From: Thermoleophilia bacterium
Lineage (GTDB): Bacteria; Actinomycetota; Thermoleophilia; Gaiellales; Gaiellaceae
Reading direction: 5' to 3'
DNA: 5,797 nt
Assembly: GCA_029858755.1 (NCBI GenBank)
Contig: JAOUEK010000148.1
Coordinates: 1 to 5,797, forward strand
Shown: positions 1-5,797 of the stretch, in pieces
Layout of the letters: the number at the start of each line of letters is the position of its first letter
How positions within the stretch are numbered: the first letter of the stretch is position 1
Position numbers and translations under genes: made by a program
Notes under the pieces: model-generated
Told to the model about the DNA's origin: nothing
What the model saw: the letters and a program-made list of their open reading frames with translations, nothing else
The model's database searches: none

Positions 1-2501
1 ACTACATGCCGACCGCCAACAAGGCGGACGAGGTGATCATCCTCCGCCCCGGCACCGACGCGGCGTTCTTCCTCGGCGTTGCCCGCGAGCTGATCGAGAA
101 GGGCCTCTACGACCGCGCCGCGGTGATCGAGCGCACCGACCTCCCGCTGCTCGTCCGCCTGGACACGGGCGAGCGGCTCGACGCGCGCGACGTGATCCCG
201 GGCTACGAGCTCGCAGCGCTCACCAACTACGTGACGCTGAAGCCCGACGCGGAGATCAAGGGCAACCCTCCGCCGCCGCCGTTCACGGCCGGGGGGCAGG
301 TCGTGCCCACGGAGCTGCGCGACGCCTGGGGCGACTTCGTCTGGTGGGACCGCGCCACCGGGCGTCCACGTCCTGTGAGCCGCGACGAGGTCGGCGCGCG
401 GTTCGACGGCGACCCGGCGCTCCTCGGCGAGTTCGAGGTCGAGCTGGTCGACGGCAGCACCGTCCCGGTGCGCCCGGCGTTCGACCTGCTCAAGCAGTAC
501 CTGGACGAGAGCTTCGACCTGCGCACGGCCTCGGAGGTGTGCCGGGTGCCGCCGCAGGCGATCCAGTCGATCGCCCGCCAGCTGGCCGCCAACAAGCGCG
601 AGACGCTGCTCGCCGCCGGCATGGGCCCGAACCACTACTTCCAGAACGACCTCTTCGGACGTGTGCAGTTCCTGGTGGCTGCGCTGACCGACAACATCGG
701 CCACCTCGGGGGCAACGTCGGCAGCTACGCCGGCAACTACAGGGGCTCGGTCTTCCAGGCAATGGGTCAGTGGATCGCCGAGGACCCCTTCGCGATCGAG
801 CCCGACCTGACGAAGCCCGCGACGGTGAAGAGGTACTACAAGGCCGAGTCGGCCCACTACTGGAACTACGGCGAACGGCCGCTGCGCGCCGTGGCGAAGG
901 ACGACGAGGGAGACCTGACCAAGGGCGAGGTGCTCACGGGGAAGAGCCACATGCCGACCCCGACGAAGCTGATCTGGTTCGGCAACTCGAACTCGCTGCT
1001 CGGGAACGCGAAGTGGTCGTTCGACGTGGTCAAGAACACGCTGCCCCGGCAGGACGCGGTCTTCTGCAACGAGTGGCACTGGACGAGCTCGTGCGAGTAC
1101 GCGGACCTGGTCTTCCCCGCCGACTCGTGGGCCGAGTTCAAGCTCCCGGATGCGACCGCGAGCTGCACGAACCCGTTCCTGCTCGCCTTCCCGACGACGC
1201 CGCTGAAGCGGCTCTACGACACCCGCTCCGACTACGAGGCGCTCGCGCTGACCGCGAAGGCGCTCGGCGAGCTGATCGACGAGCCGCGGATGGAGCAGTA
1301 CTGGCGCGGCATCCTCGACGGCGACCCCACGCCGTACCTCCAGCGGATCTTCTCCGGCTCCAACGCGACCCGCGGCATCACGTACGACGAGCTGCACGAG
1401 AGCTCGAAGCGCGGGGTGCCGCTGCTGATGAACATGCGCACGTACCCCCGCTCCGGCGGCTGGGAGCAGCGCCAGGAGGACAAGCCCTGGTACACGGCGA
1501 CGGGCAGGCTCGAGTTCTACCGGCCGGAGCCCGAGTTCCAGGCAGCCGGCGAGTCGCTGCCCGTCTGGCGCGAGCCGGTGGACGCGACCTTCTACGAGCC
1601 GAACGCGATCCTCTCCAACGCCGCGCACCCGTCGATCGCACCGCGAGCACCCGAGGACTACGGCGTGCCCGAGTCCCAGCTCGACGTCGAGACCCGCCAG
1701 TACCGCAACGTCGTGCGCACGTGGGCGGAGCTCCAGCAGACGCTGCACCCCTTGCAGGAGCGCGACCCGGCGTTCCGCTTCGTCTTCCAGACGCCCAAGT
1801 ACCGCTGGGGCGCCCACTCGACCGCGGTCGACGCCGACTGGATCTCGATGCTCTTCGGCCCCTTCGGCGACCCCTACCGGCGCGACCCGAGGATGCCGTG
1901 GACCGGCGAGGCGTACCTGGAGATCAACCCGAAGGACGCGGCAGAGCTCGGGCTCGCGGACGGTGACTACGCGTGGGTGGACGCCGACCCCGAGGACCGG
2001 CCGTACCGCGGCTGGAAGGAGGACGACCCGTACTACGAGGTCGCGCGCGCGATGATGCGGGTGCGCATCTACACGGGGATGAGCCGCGGTGTGATCCGGA
2101 CGTGGTTCAACATGTACGCGGCCACGCCGGCGACCGTCGCCAACCAGAAGGCCACGCCCGGCAACCCGGCGAGGAACGAGCAGACCCGCTACGTGGCGCT
2201 GTTCCGATACGGCAGCCACCAGTCGGGCACCCGCGCCTGGCTGCGGCCCACCCAGCAGACCGACAGCCTCGTCCGCAAGGGCTACTTCGGCCAGGTGATC
2301 GGCACGGGCTTCGAGGCCGACGTGCACTCCGTGTCGGGTGCGCCCAAGGAGGCGTTCGTGAAGATCGAGAAGGCCGAGGACGGCGGCATCGGCGCCGAGC
2401 GGCTGTGGCGACCGCTGACGCTCGGCCTCCGCCCGGAGGCGCCGTCCGCCGCGCTGACCGCTTACCTGGCCGGCGACTACTCGGGCACGAAGGGGAGCTG
2501 A
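1..2501 (+). CDS. Type II DMSO reductase-family molybdopterin catalytic subunit, nitrite oxidoreductase/nitrate reductase alpha-like (NxrA/NarG-like), 5' truncated
   Basis: This is the catalytic subunit of a Mo-bisPGD oxidoreductase. The frame is open from the left edge (first full codon at 3). The ATG at 6 sits inside a conserved stretch, so it is not the start. Roughly 200-300 N-terminal residues are missing, including the expected signal peptide, FS0 cluster motif and Asp ligand to Mo. Counting from ATG 6, visible family motifs are RPGTDAA (14-20), [11 protein letters not shown] (205-215), [10 protein letters not shown] (235-244), [11 protein letters not shown] (326-336) and [15 protein letters not shown] (356-370). 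The C-terminal third (about 590-760) is the molybdopterin dinucleotide-binding domain, with YLEINPKDA and LADGDY. From family knowledge, the motif set resembles NxrA of Nitrospira/anammox and (per)chlorate or archaeal-type nitrate reductases more than NarG. A run of five prolines lies at 88-92. The stop is 2 nt before the beta start. The family call is very sure; the substrate is inference. Confidence 0.93.
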   Translation, partial: YMPTANKADEVIILRPGTDAAFFLGVARELIEKGLYDRAAVIERTDLPLLVRLDTGERLDARDVIPGYELAALTNYVTLKPDAEIKGNPPPPPFTAGGQVVPTELRDAWGDFVWWDRATGRPRPVSRDEVGARFDGDPALLGEFEVELVDGSTVPVRPAFDLLKQYLDESFDLRTASEVCRVPPQAIQSIARQLAANKRETLLAAGMGPNHYFQNDLFGRVQFLVAALTDNIGHLGGNVGSYAGNYRGSVFQAMGQWIAEDPFAIEPDLTKPATVKRYYKAESAHYWNYGERPLRAVAKDDEGDLTKGEVLTGKSHMPTPTKLIWFGNSNSLLGNAKWSFDVVKNTLPRQDAVFCNEWHWTSSCEYADLVFPADSWAEFKLPDATASCTNPFLLAFPTTPLKRLYDTRSDYEALALTAKALGELIDEPRMEQYWRGILDGDPTPYLQRIFSGSNATRGITYDELHESSKRGVPLLMNMRTYPRSGGWEQRQEDKPWYTATGRLEFYRPEPEFQAAGESLPVWREPVDATFYEPNAILSNAAHPSIAPRAPEDYGVPESQLDVETRQYRNVVRTWAELQQTLHPLQERDPAFRFVFQTPKYRWGAHSTAVDADWISMLFGPFGDPYRRDPRMPWTGEAYLEINPKDAAELGLADGDYAWVDADPEDRPYRGWKEDDPYYEVARAMMRVRIYTGMSRGVIRTWFNMYAATPATVANQKATPGNPARNEQTRYVALFRYGSHQSGTRAWLRPTQQTDSLVRKGYFGQVIGTGFEADVHSVSGAPKEAFVKIEKAEDGGIGAERLWRPLTLGLRPEAPSAALTAYLAGDYSGTKGS
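2491..2497 (+). promoter_or_regulatory. Ribosome binding site deciding the GTG start of the beta subunit
   Basis: AGGGGAG lies inside the last codons of alpha, with a 6-nt spacer to GTG 2504. No ATG exists in this frame before codon 18, which is already inside the conserved N-terminal block, so the GTG with this Shine-Dalgarno sequence is the best start. The overlap with alpha suggests translational coupling of the two subunits. Confidence 0.7.
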
Positions 2502-2503
2502 CG

Positions 2504-3664
2504 GTGGCGAAGCAGAGGGTCAAGGTCAGGAACTGGCAGCTCGGCCGCGAGATGGACTACTGGTACGAGGAGTCCCGGCCCGTGCGCCAGTTCACCATGA
2601 TCATGGACACGAACAAGTGCATCGCCTGCCAGAGCTGCACGATCGCCTGCAAGAGCACCTGGACGTGGGGCAAGGGCCAGGAGTACATGCTCTGGAACAA
2701 CATCGAGACGAAGCCGTACGGCTACTACCCCACCGGCTGGGACGTGAACGTGCTCGACCTGCTCGGCCGCCAGGAGTGGGACGGAGACGTGTACGCGGGT
2801 GAGACGTTGTTCGAGGCCGCCCCCGCGGGCGAGTACGTGCTCGGCTGGGCGCCGGACGAGGCCGACTGGAACCACCCGAACATCGGCGAGGACGAGCCCA
2901 CGGGCTCGGCGGACGACACGCCCTACCTCGAGGACCTGCCGCACTCGCTGATGTGGATGTACTACCTGCAGCGCATCTGCAACCACTGCACCTACCCCGC
3001 CTGCGTCGCCGCCTGCCCGCGCGACGCGATCTACAAGCGGCCCGAGGACGGGGTCGTGCTCGTCGACCAGGAACGGTGCCGCGGCTACCAGGAGTGCCTC
3101 ACGGCGTGCCCCTACAAGAAGACGATGTTCAACCTCGAGACACGGGTCTCGGAGAAGTGCATCGGCTGCTACCCGAAGCTCGAGCAGGGGCTGCAGACGC
3201 AGTGCACCACGGCGTGCATCGGCCGGCTGCGGCTGACGAACTACCTCTCGCCGCCAGAGGCGTCCGACCCGCGCAAGCCGGCGGACTTCCTCGTCCACGA
3301 GCGCAAGATCGCGCTGCCGCTGTACCCCCAGCTGGGGCTGGAGCCGAACGTCTACTACATCCCCCCGATCCACGTGCCCGTGCCGCACCTGATGCAGATG
3401 TTCGGGCCGGGCGTGGAACGGGCGATCGAGCTGTACAAGCAGGCGAAGGACGACCCCGAGCTGCTCGGCCTGCTGCTCCTGTTCGGCTCCACGGAGCGGA
3501 TCATCGACACCTTCGACGTGCGCGACGGCGTCGCGCGCGGCTACGCGCAGGACGGCTCCGAGATCGTCGCCGTCCCGCTCCGCGAGCCCACGTTCGTGCG
3601 CCCGTTCGAGTTCGCCACCGAGGTCTCCGGCGAGCCGGCCACCGGCTACCGGCACAACACGTGA
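2504..3664 (+). CDS. Four-cluster iron-sulfur electron-transfer subunit, NxrB/NarH-like beta subunit
   Basis: This 386-aa subunit carries electrons between the Mo site of alpha and the haem of gamma. The GTG start, 2 nt after alpha, leads directly into RNWQLGREM, which matches the N-terminal block I recall for NxrB. Cys groups are C39/C42/C45/C49, C159/C162/C167/C171, C192/C198/C202 and C219/C222/C234/C238. The C192 group contains CRGYQEC, where Tyr195 takes the place of the Trp found in NarH. This arrangement is typical of three [4Fe-4S] clusters and one [3Fe-4S]. Clade-typical stretches are [43 protein letters not shown] and, near the C-terminus, [19 protein letters not shown] and QMFGPG. 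No signal peptide is visible, so export, if it occurs, would be by co-transport with alpha. The length is slightly below the roughly 400-430 aa of Nitrospira NxrB as I remember it. The family is near certain; NXR versus nitrate or (per)chlorate reductase is not resolved. Confidence 0.95.
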   Translation: MAKQRVKVRNWQLGREMDYWYEESRPVRQFTMIMDTNKCIACQSCTIACKSTWTWGKGQEYMLWNNIETKPYGYYPTGWDVNVLDLLGRQEWDGDVYAGETLFEAAPAGEYVLGWAPDEADWNHPNIGEDEPTGSADDTPYLEDLPHSLMWMYYLQRICNHCTYPACVAACPRDAIYKRPEDGVVLVDQERCRGYQECLTACPYKKTMFNLETRVSEKCIGCYPKLEQGLQTQCTTACIGRLRLTNYLSPPEASDPRKPADFLVHERKIALPLYPQLGLEPNVYYIPPIHVPVPHLMQMFGPGVERAIELYKQAKDDPELLGLLLLFGSTERIIDTFDVRDGVARGYAQDGSEIVAVPLREPTFVRPFEFATEVSGEPATGYRHNT

Positions 3665-3669
3665 GGTGA
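3663..3669 (+). promoter_or_regulatory. Ribosome binding site of the gamma subunit
   Basis: GAGGTGA overlaps the beta stop codon and sits 4 nt before ATG 3674. It favours that start over the in-frame ATG at 3686, which has only a weak GAAGG upstream. The short spacer leaves some doubt. Confidence 0.5.
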
Positions 3670-3673
3670 GGCG

Positions 3674-4564
3674 ATGGCCGAAGGCATGACGCGGAAGGAC
3701 GCCCTGGTCGCCGCAGGGGCCGTCGGCGCCGTCGGCGCGGGTGCCGTGGGAGCGGCGGGCGTGCTCGGGCTGTTCGGGAGCGAGGCGCCGCCGGAGGCGG
3801 CTCTCGTCGCGGCCTACCGCCGCGGCGAGCTCCCCCAGGACGACCCGCAGTCGAGCGCCTGGGACGACGCGGCGGAGGCGGTCGTGCCCCTCTCACCGCA
3901 GCGCGTGTCGCCGCCGTTCCTCGACGCCGCGGGCGTCGCCGAGCTCCGGGCGCGGGCGCTCCACAATGGCAGCGACGTCGCCTTCAGGCTCACCTGGGAC
4001 GACGGTTCCGTCGACGACCTGGACGGCGTCCGCCGCTACCACGACGCGGTTGCGGTGATGCTGCCGACCGTCGCGGGCGACCCGGCACCGATCACCATGG
4101 GCGACCGCGGCAAGCCTGTGCACATCCTGCAGTGGCGGGCGACGTGGCAGCGCGACCTGACCGGGCAGACCGGCGTCGACCAGATCTACCCGCGCGTCGA
4201 GCACGACGTGATGCCCGACGACGTGCTGCCGCCGCAGACGGCGAGCCTCTACTGGGTCGGCCGCAAGGCCGGCAATCCGCTGTCGCAGGTGAAGCGCGCC
4301 ACGCCGGTCGAGCAGATCGTGGCCGAGGGCTTCGGCACCACCACCCACCTGCCCGAGCTGACCGCGCGCGGCAGGGGCGTGCACGACGGCGGCTCGTGGG
4401 CCGTCGCGTTGGGCTTCCCGGCGAAGCGCGACGGCGTCGGCGCGGCGCTCGAGCCGGCGCAGCGCTGGAGCGTGGCATTCGCGGTCTGGCTCGGCGATCA
4501 GGAGAACCGCGGCGGCCGCAAGCACTACGCGAACTGGATCCCGTTCGCGCTGGAGCTCCCGTGA
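3674..4564 (+). CDS. Haem b-binding gamma subunit of a type II DMSO reductase complex (ethylbenzene dehydrogenase gamma/NxrC-like)
   Basis: This 296-aa protein probably binds one haem b and passes electrons between the beta subunit and an external carrier. The fold call rests on family-type signatures: FRLTWDD (about 104-110), the RRYHDAVAVMLP region, ITMGDRGKPVHILQWRATWQRD near 140-160, and a C-terminal AVWLGDQENRGGRKHYANW block. In the EbdC/DdhC family haem b is held by a Met and a Lys; the best candidates here are Met142 and Lys283. The N-terminus has TRKDALVAAG followed by an Ala/Gly/Val-rich hydrophobic stretch to about residue 35. It looks like a Tat-type signal or signal anchor, but with Arg7-Lys8 instead of twin arginine. 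No other membrane segment is seen. A later start at ATG 3686 is possible. The gene lies 9 nt after beta and overlaps the chaperone gene by 4 nt. The position in the operon strongly supports the role; the haem ligands are inferred. Confidence 0.82.
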   Translation: MAEGMTRKDALVAAGAVGAVGAGAVGAAGVLGLFGSEAPPEAALVAAYRRGELPQDDPQSSAWDDAAEAVVPLSPQRVSPPFLDAAGVAELRARALHNGSDVAFRLTWDDGSVDDLDGVRRYHDAVAVMLPTVAGDPAPITMGDRGKPVHILQWRATWQRDLTGQTGVDQIYPRVEHDVMPDDVLPPQTASLYWVGRKAGNPLSQVKRATPVEQIVAEGFGTTTHLPELTARGRGVHDGGSWAVALGFPAKRDGVGAALEPAQRWSVAFAVWLGDQENRGGRKHYANWIPFALELP

Positions 4565-5310
4565 CGGGGAGCGCGGCGCACGCGCCGAGCGTCGAGTCCG
4601 TGGCGCTGCTCCGCCTGCTCGCGCTCGGGCTGGCGGTGCCGACCCCGGCCACGATCGACGAGATCGCGGCGCTGGCGGGCGCGCTGGCCGATGCGCCCGG
4701 GGCCCCGGACGAGCTCTCCGCCCTCGGCGAGGCGGCTGTCTCGACCCCCCTCGAGGAGCTCGTCGCCGCCCACGAGCGGCTGTTCGACGGCGACGTCGTG
4801 GTGCCGCCGTACGAGGGCAGCTACGAGCTCGACCCGTTCCGCCAGACGCGGCAGATGGCGGACGTGGCGGGCTTCTACCGCGCCTTCGGCGCCGAGAGCG
4901 ACGGGCCGGCCGCGGAGCGCGTGGATCACGCCGGCACGGAGCTGGAGTTCCTCTCCTACCTCGCCCTGCGGCGCGTCGAGGCGATCCAGGGCGACCGGGT
5001 GGACGAGGCGGAGCGGTGCGCCGAGGTCGAGGCGTCGTTCCTCACCGAGCACGCGGGCCGCTGGCTGCCCGTGTTCTTCGCGGCGCTCGCCGACCGGGCA
5101 CCGGGGACGTTCCACCACCTGCTCGGCCGCATCGGCATCAGGGTGGTGGAGTCGGAGCTCGCCGCGCGCGGGCTCGAGGTGGACCGGGTGCCGGCAGACC
5201 GCCGGGCGCCGTCCGCCGTCGAGGCGGACGAGATCGAGTGCGGCGCAGCCGGCCTCGCCGACCCACTGCAGCTGCTCGAGCCGCACGCCGGCAGTCGCCG
5301 GCGGCGCTGA
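4561..5310 (+). CDS. TorD/NarJ-family assembly chaperone for the molybdoenzyme (delta subunit)
   Basis: This 249-aa cytoplasmic protein is expected to bind the apo-alpha subunit, help insert the Mo cofactor and hold back export until maturation is done; it would not be part of the final enzyme. The start is GTG 4561, in a GTGA overlap with the gamma stop and 5 nt after GGAG (4552-4555). The frame stays open far upstream, but that part runs antiphase to the conserved gamma gene. Family features are a mostly helical, Ala/Leu/Glu-rich composition, PPYEGSYE (82-89), FRQTRQMADVAGFYRAFG (93-110) and ERVDHAGTELEFLSYLA (119-135), matching the Y-x-S-x-Y, gFYxaFG and DH..ELEF motifs of this superfamily. 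The length fits the usual 200-260 aa. The C-terminus ends in an Arg-rich GSRRRR tail. Being last in the operon of an alpha-beta-gamma set, it is the expected dedicated chaperone. Confidence 0.88.
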   Translation: MTGSAAHAPSVESVALLRLLALGLAVPTPATIDEIAALAGALADAPGAPDELSALGEAAVSTPLEELVAAHERLFDGDVVVPPYEGSYELDPFRQTRQMADVAGFYRAFGAESDGPAAERVDHAGTELEFLSYLALRRVEAIQGDRVDEAERCAEVEASFLTEHAGRWLPVFFAALADRAPGTFHHLLGRIGIRVVESELAARGLEVDRVPADRRAPSAVEADEIECGAAGLADPLQLLEPHAGSRRRR

Positions 5311-5329
5311 CCCTCGGGTCGTCGAGCGC
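5286..5329 (+). terminator. Possible hairpins at the operon 3' end
   Basis: Two adjacent inverted repeats surround the chaperone stop codon. CGCCGGC (5286-5292) pairs with GCCGGCG (5297-5303) around the loop AGTC. GCGCTGACC (5304-5312) pairs with GGTC plus AGCGC (5317-5320 and 5325-5329) around a 4-nt loop, with a 4-nt bulge. No T-tract follows, so this is not a classic intrinsic terminator. Chance pairing at this G+C content is a real alternative. Confidence 0.3.
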
Positions 5330-5529
5330 AGCCACCGTCGCCTCGTGCAACACGGCGCCAGAGTGCCATGGCGTCCTCTCGGAGGCCGGACGGGAGGTGC
5401 CGACGGCCTGCGTCGTCGCCCGGTCGCAGCGGCATGCGGGCGAAGCGGGTGGCCCGGTGGATGCCGCACGACGTGCAGCAGCAGTGTCCGGGCTCGAAGA
5501 GGCGTCGGCAGCCGACGCAGCGGGCGCCG
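5311..5529. other. Convergent intergenic region with a zinc-ribbon-like minus-strand frame
   Basis: These 219 bases lie between the 3' ends of the chaperone and CBS genes. No RNA gene or promoter is recognisable. On the minus strand, in a frame shifted from the CBS gene, codons from 5519 down to 5466 spell a C-V-G-C, ten residues, C-T-S-C-G pattern like a small zinc ribbon, with mostly G or C third positions. There is no convincing start. The frame runs without a stop deep into the antisense of the chaperone gene, so it cannot be an intact independent gene as it stands. It may be a shadow, a remnant, or a frameshifted extension of the CBS protein. Confidence 0.3.
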
Positions 5530-5797
5530 CTAGTCGGGGTCGACGCGGTCCTCGTCCTCGGCGAGGCGCCGCTGGAGCACGGCGCGCGAGACGACGCCGA
5601 TCAGCCGACCCTCCTCGACCACGGGGACGCGCTCGGCGTCCTGCTCCTCCAGGAAGCGGAACGCCTCCTCGAGCGGCACGTCCGGGCCGATCGTGAAGTG
5701 CGGCGCCTCGGCGATCTCCGCCAGCGGCGTCTCTCGCGGAGCGCGGCCCGTCGCGACGACGGCCGCCACGAGGGTCTTGCGCGTGACCACGCCGACC
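5530..5797 (-). CDS. CBS-domain protein, C-terminal part (N-terminus beyond window)
   Basis: CBS pairs bind adenosyl ligands (AMP, ATP, SAM) and usually act as sensing or regulatory modules. The visible frame reads VGVVTRKTLVAAVV at the window edge, which is the closing motif of one CBS repeat. A second CBS repeat follows: a short linker, FTIGPDVPLEEAFRFLEEQD, then RVPVVEEGRLIGVVSRAVLQ and an acidic tail ending at the stop (complement of 5530-5532). Because the first repeat is only half visible, the GTG at 5790 is an internal codon and the gene continues past 5797. Only about 88 codons are visible. Whether it is a stand-alone CBS pair or the tail of a larger protein cannot be told. It is convergent to the molybdoenzyme operon, so a functional link is not implied. 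Confidence 0.82.
   Translation of the reverse strand, partial: VGVVTRKTLVAAVVATGRAPRETPLAEIAEAPHFTIGPDVPLEEAFRFLEEQDAERVPVVEEGRLIGVVSRAVLQRRLAEDEDRVDPD

Larger units (their letters stand above)
1..5310 (+). other. Putative alpha-beta-gamma-delta molybdoenzyme operon
   Basis: Four consecutive genes on one strand are separated by 2 nt, 9 nt and a 4-nt overlap, with Shine-Dalgarno sequences embedded in the preceding gene. No room exists for internal promoters or terminators. The order catalytic, iron-sulfur, haem, chaperone is the one known from soluble periplasmic type II enzymes such as ethylbenzene dehydrogenase. The operon promoter lies upstream of the window. Confidence 0.8.

Noticed and set aside
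344..1966. 540-aa + strand frame inside alpha
   Set aside because: It is an Arg/Ala/Pro/Gly-rich out-of-frame shadow of the catalytic subunit, with no domain signature.
1973..2503. Upstream ATG extension of the beta reading frame
   Set aside because: It overlaps the conserved C-terminus of alpha and gives low-complexity Arg/Gly/Pro sequence. Beta similarity begins right after GTG 2504.
2477..3655. 392-aa open frame on the minus strand opposite beta
   Set aside because: It is the antisense shadow of the strongly conserved Fe-S subunit. It is rich in Val/Arg/Leu/Asp with no recognisable motif, and long antisense frames are expected at this G+C content.
3719..3770. Repeated GCCGTCGG-like units near the start of gamma
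   Set aside because: They simply encode the Ala/Gly/Val-rich hydrophobic N-terminal segment and are too short and irregular to be a functional repeat array.
4525..5469. 314-aa minus-strand frame opposite the chaperone
   Set aside because: It is antisense to the TorD-like gene, with an Arg/Ala/Leu-rich composition and no recognisable domain.
5016..5696. 226-aa + strand Arg/Ala-rich frame across the chaperone end and the intergenic region
   Set aside because: It overlaps the chaperone and the antisense of the CBS gene, is low in complexity and has no family motif.
5434..5797. Open + strand frame from ATG 5434 to the window end
   Set aside because: It is the mirror of the CBS coding region. 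The opposite strand carries clear CBS motifs, while this frame shows none.

Overview
The window is a G+C-rich (about 70% by eye) stretch from a bacterial chromosome or contig. Third codon positions are almost all G or C, and GTG starts, short overlaps and tight gene packing are common. These traits fit a high-GC lineage such as an actinobacterium (for example Thermoleophilia-like) or a Chloroflexota-like organism, but no marker gene here fixes the taxonomy.

Positions 1-5310 on the + strand hold one compact operon for a molybdenum enzyme of the type II DMSO reductase family. The order is catalytic alpha subunit (5' end cut off by the window edge), four-cluster iron-sulfur beta subunit (GTG start at 2504), haem b-binding gamma subunit (3674-4564) and a TorD/NarJ-like assembly chaperone (GTG start at 4561). 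Gaps are 2 nt, 9 nt and a 4-nt overlap, so the genes are probably cotranscribed and translationally coupled. The alpha and beta sequences look most like the nitrite oxidoreductase (NxrA/NxrB) branch of Nitrospira and anammox bacteria and its nitrate or (per)chlorate reductase relatives. They look less like ordinary membrane-bound NarGH. Direction and substrate (nitrite oxidation, nitrate reduction or another oxyanion) cannot be decided from sequence reading alone.

In the inferred complex, substrate chemistry takes place at the Mo-bisPGD centre of alpha. Electrons pass along the beta clusters to haem b in gamma, then to an external carrier or membrane partner that is not in the window. The chaperone loads the cofactor and checks alpha before export. 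The alpha N-terminus, which would show a Tat signal, the FS0 cluster and the Asp ligand to Mo, lies upstream of the window.

Positions 5311-5529 form a short convergent intergenic region. It has a possible hairpin at the operon end and an unexplained zinc-ribbon-like reading frame on the minus strand. From 5530 to the right edge, on the minus strand, lies the C-terminal part of a CBS-domain protein whose N-terminus is beyond the window. No RNA genes, CRISPR arrays, insertion sequences or long repeats were seen.
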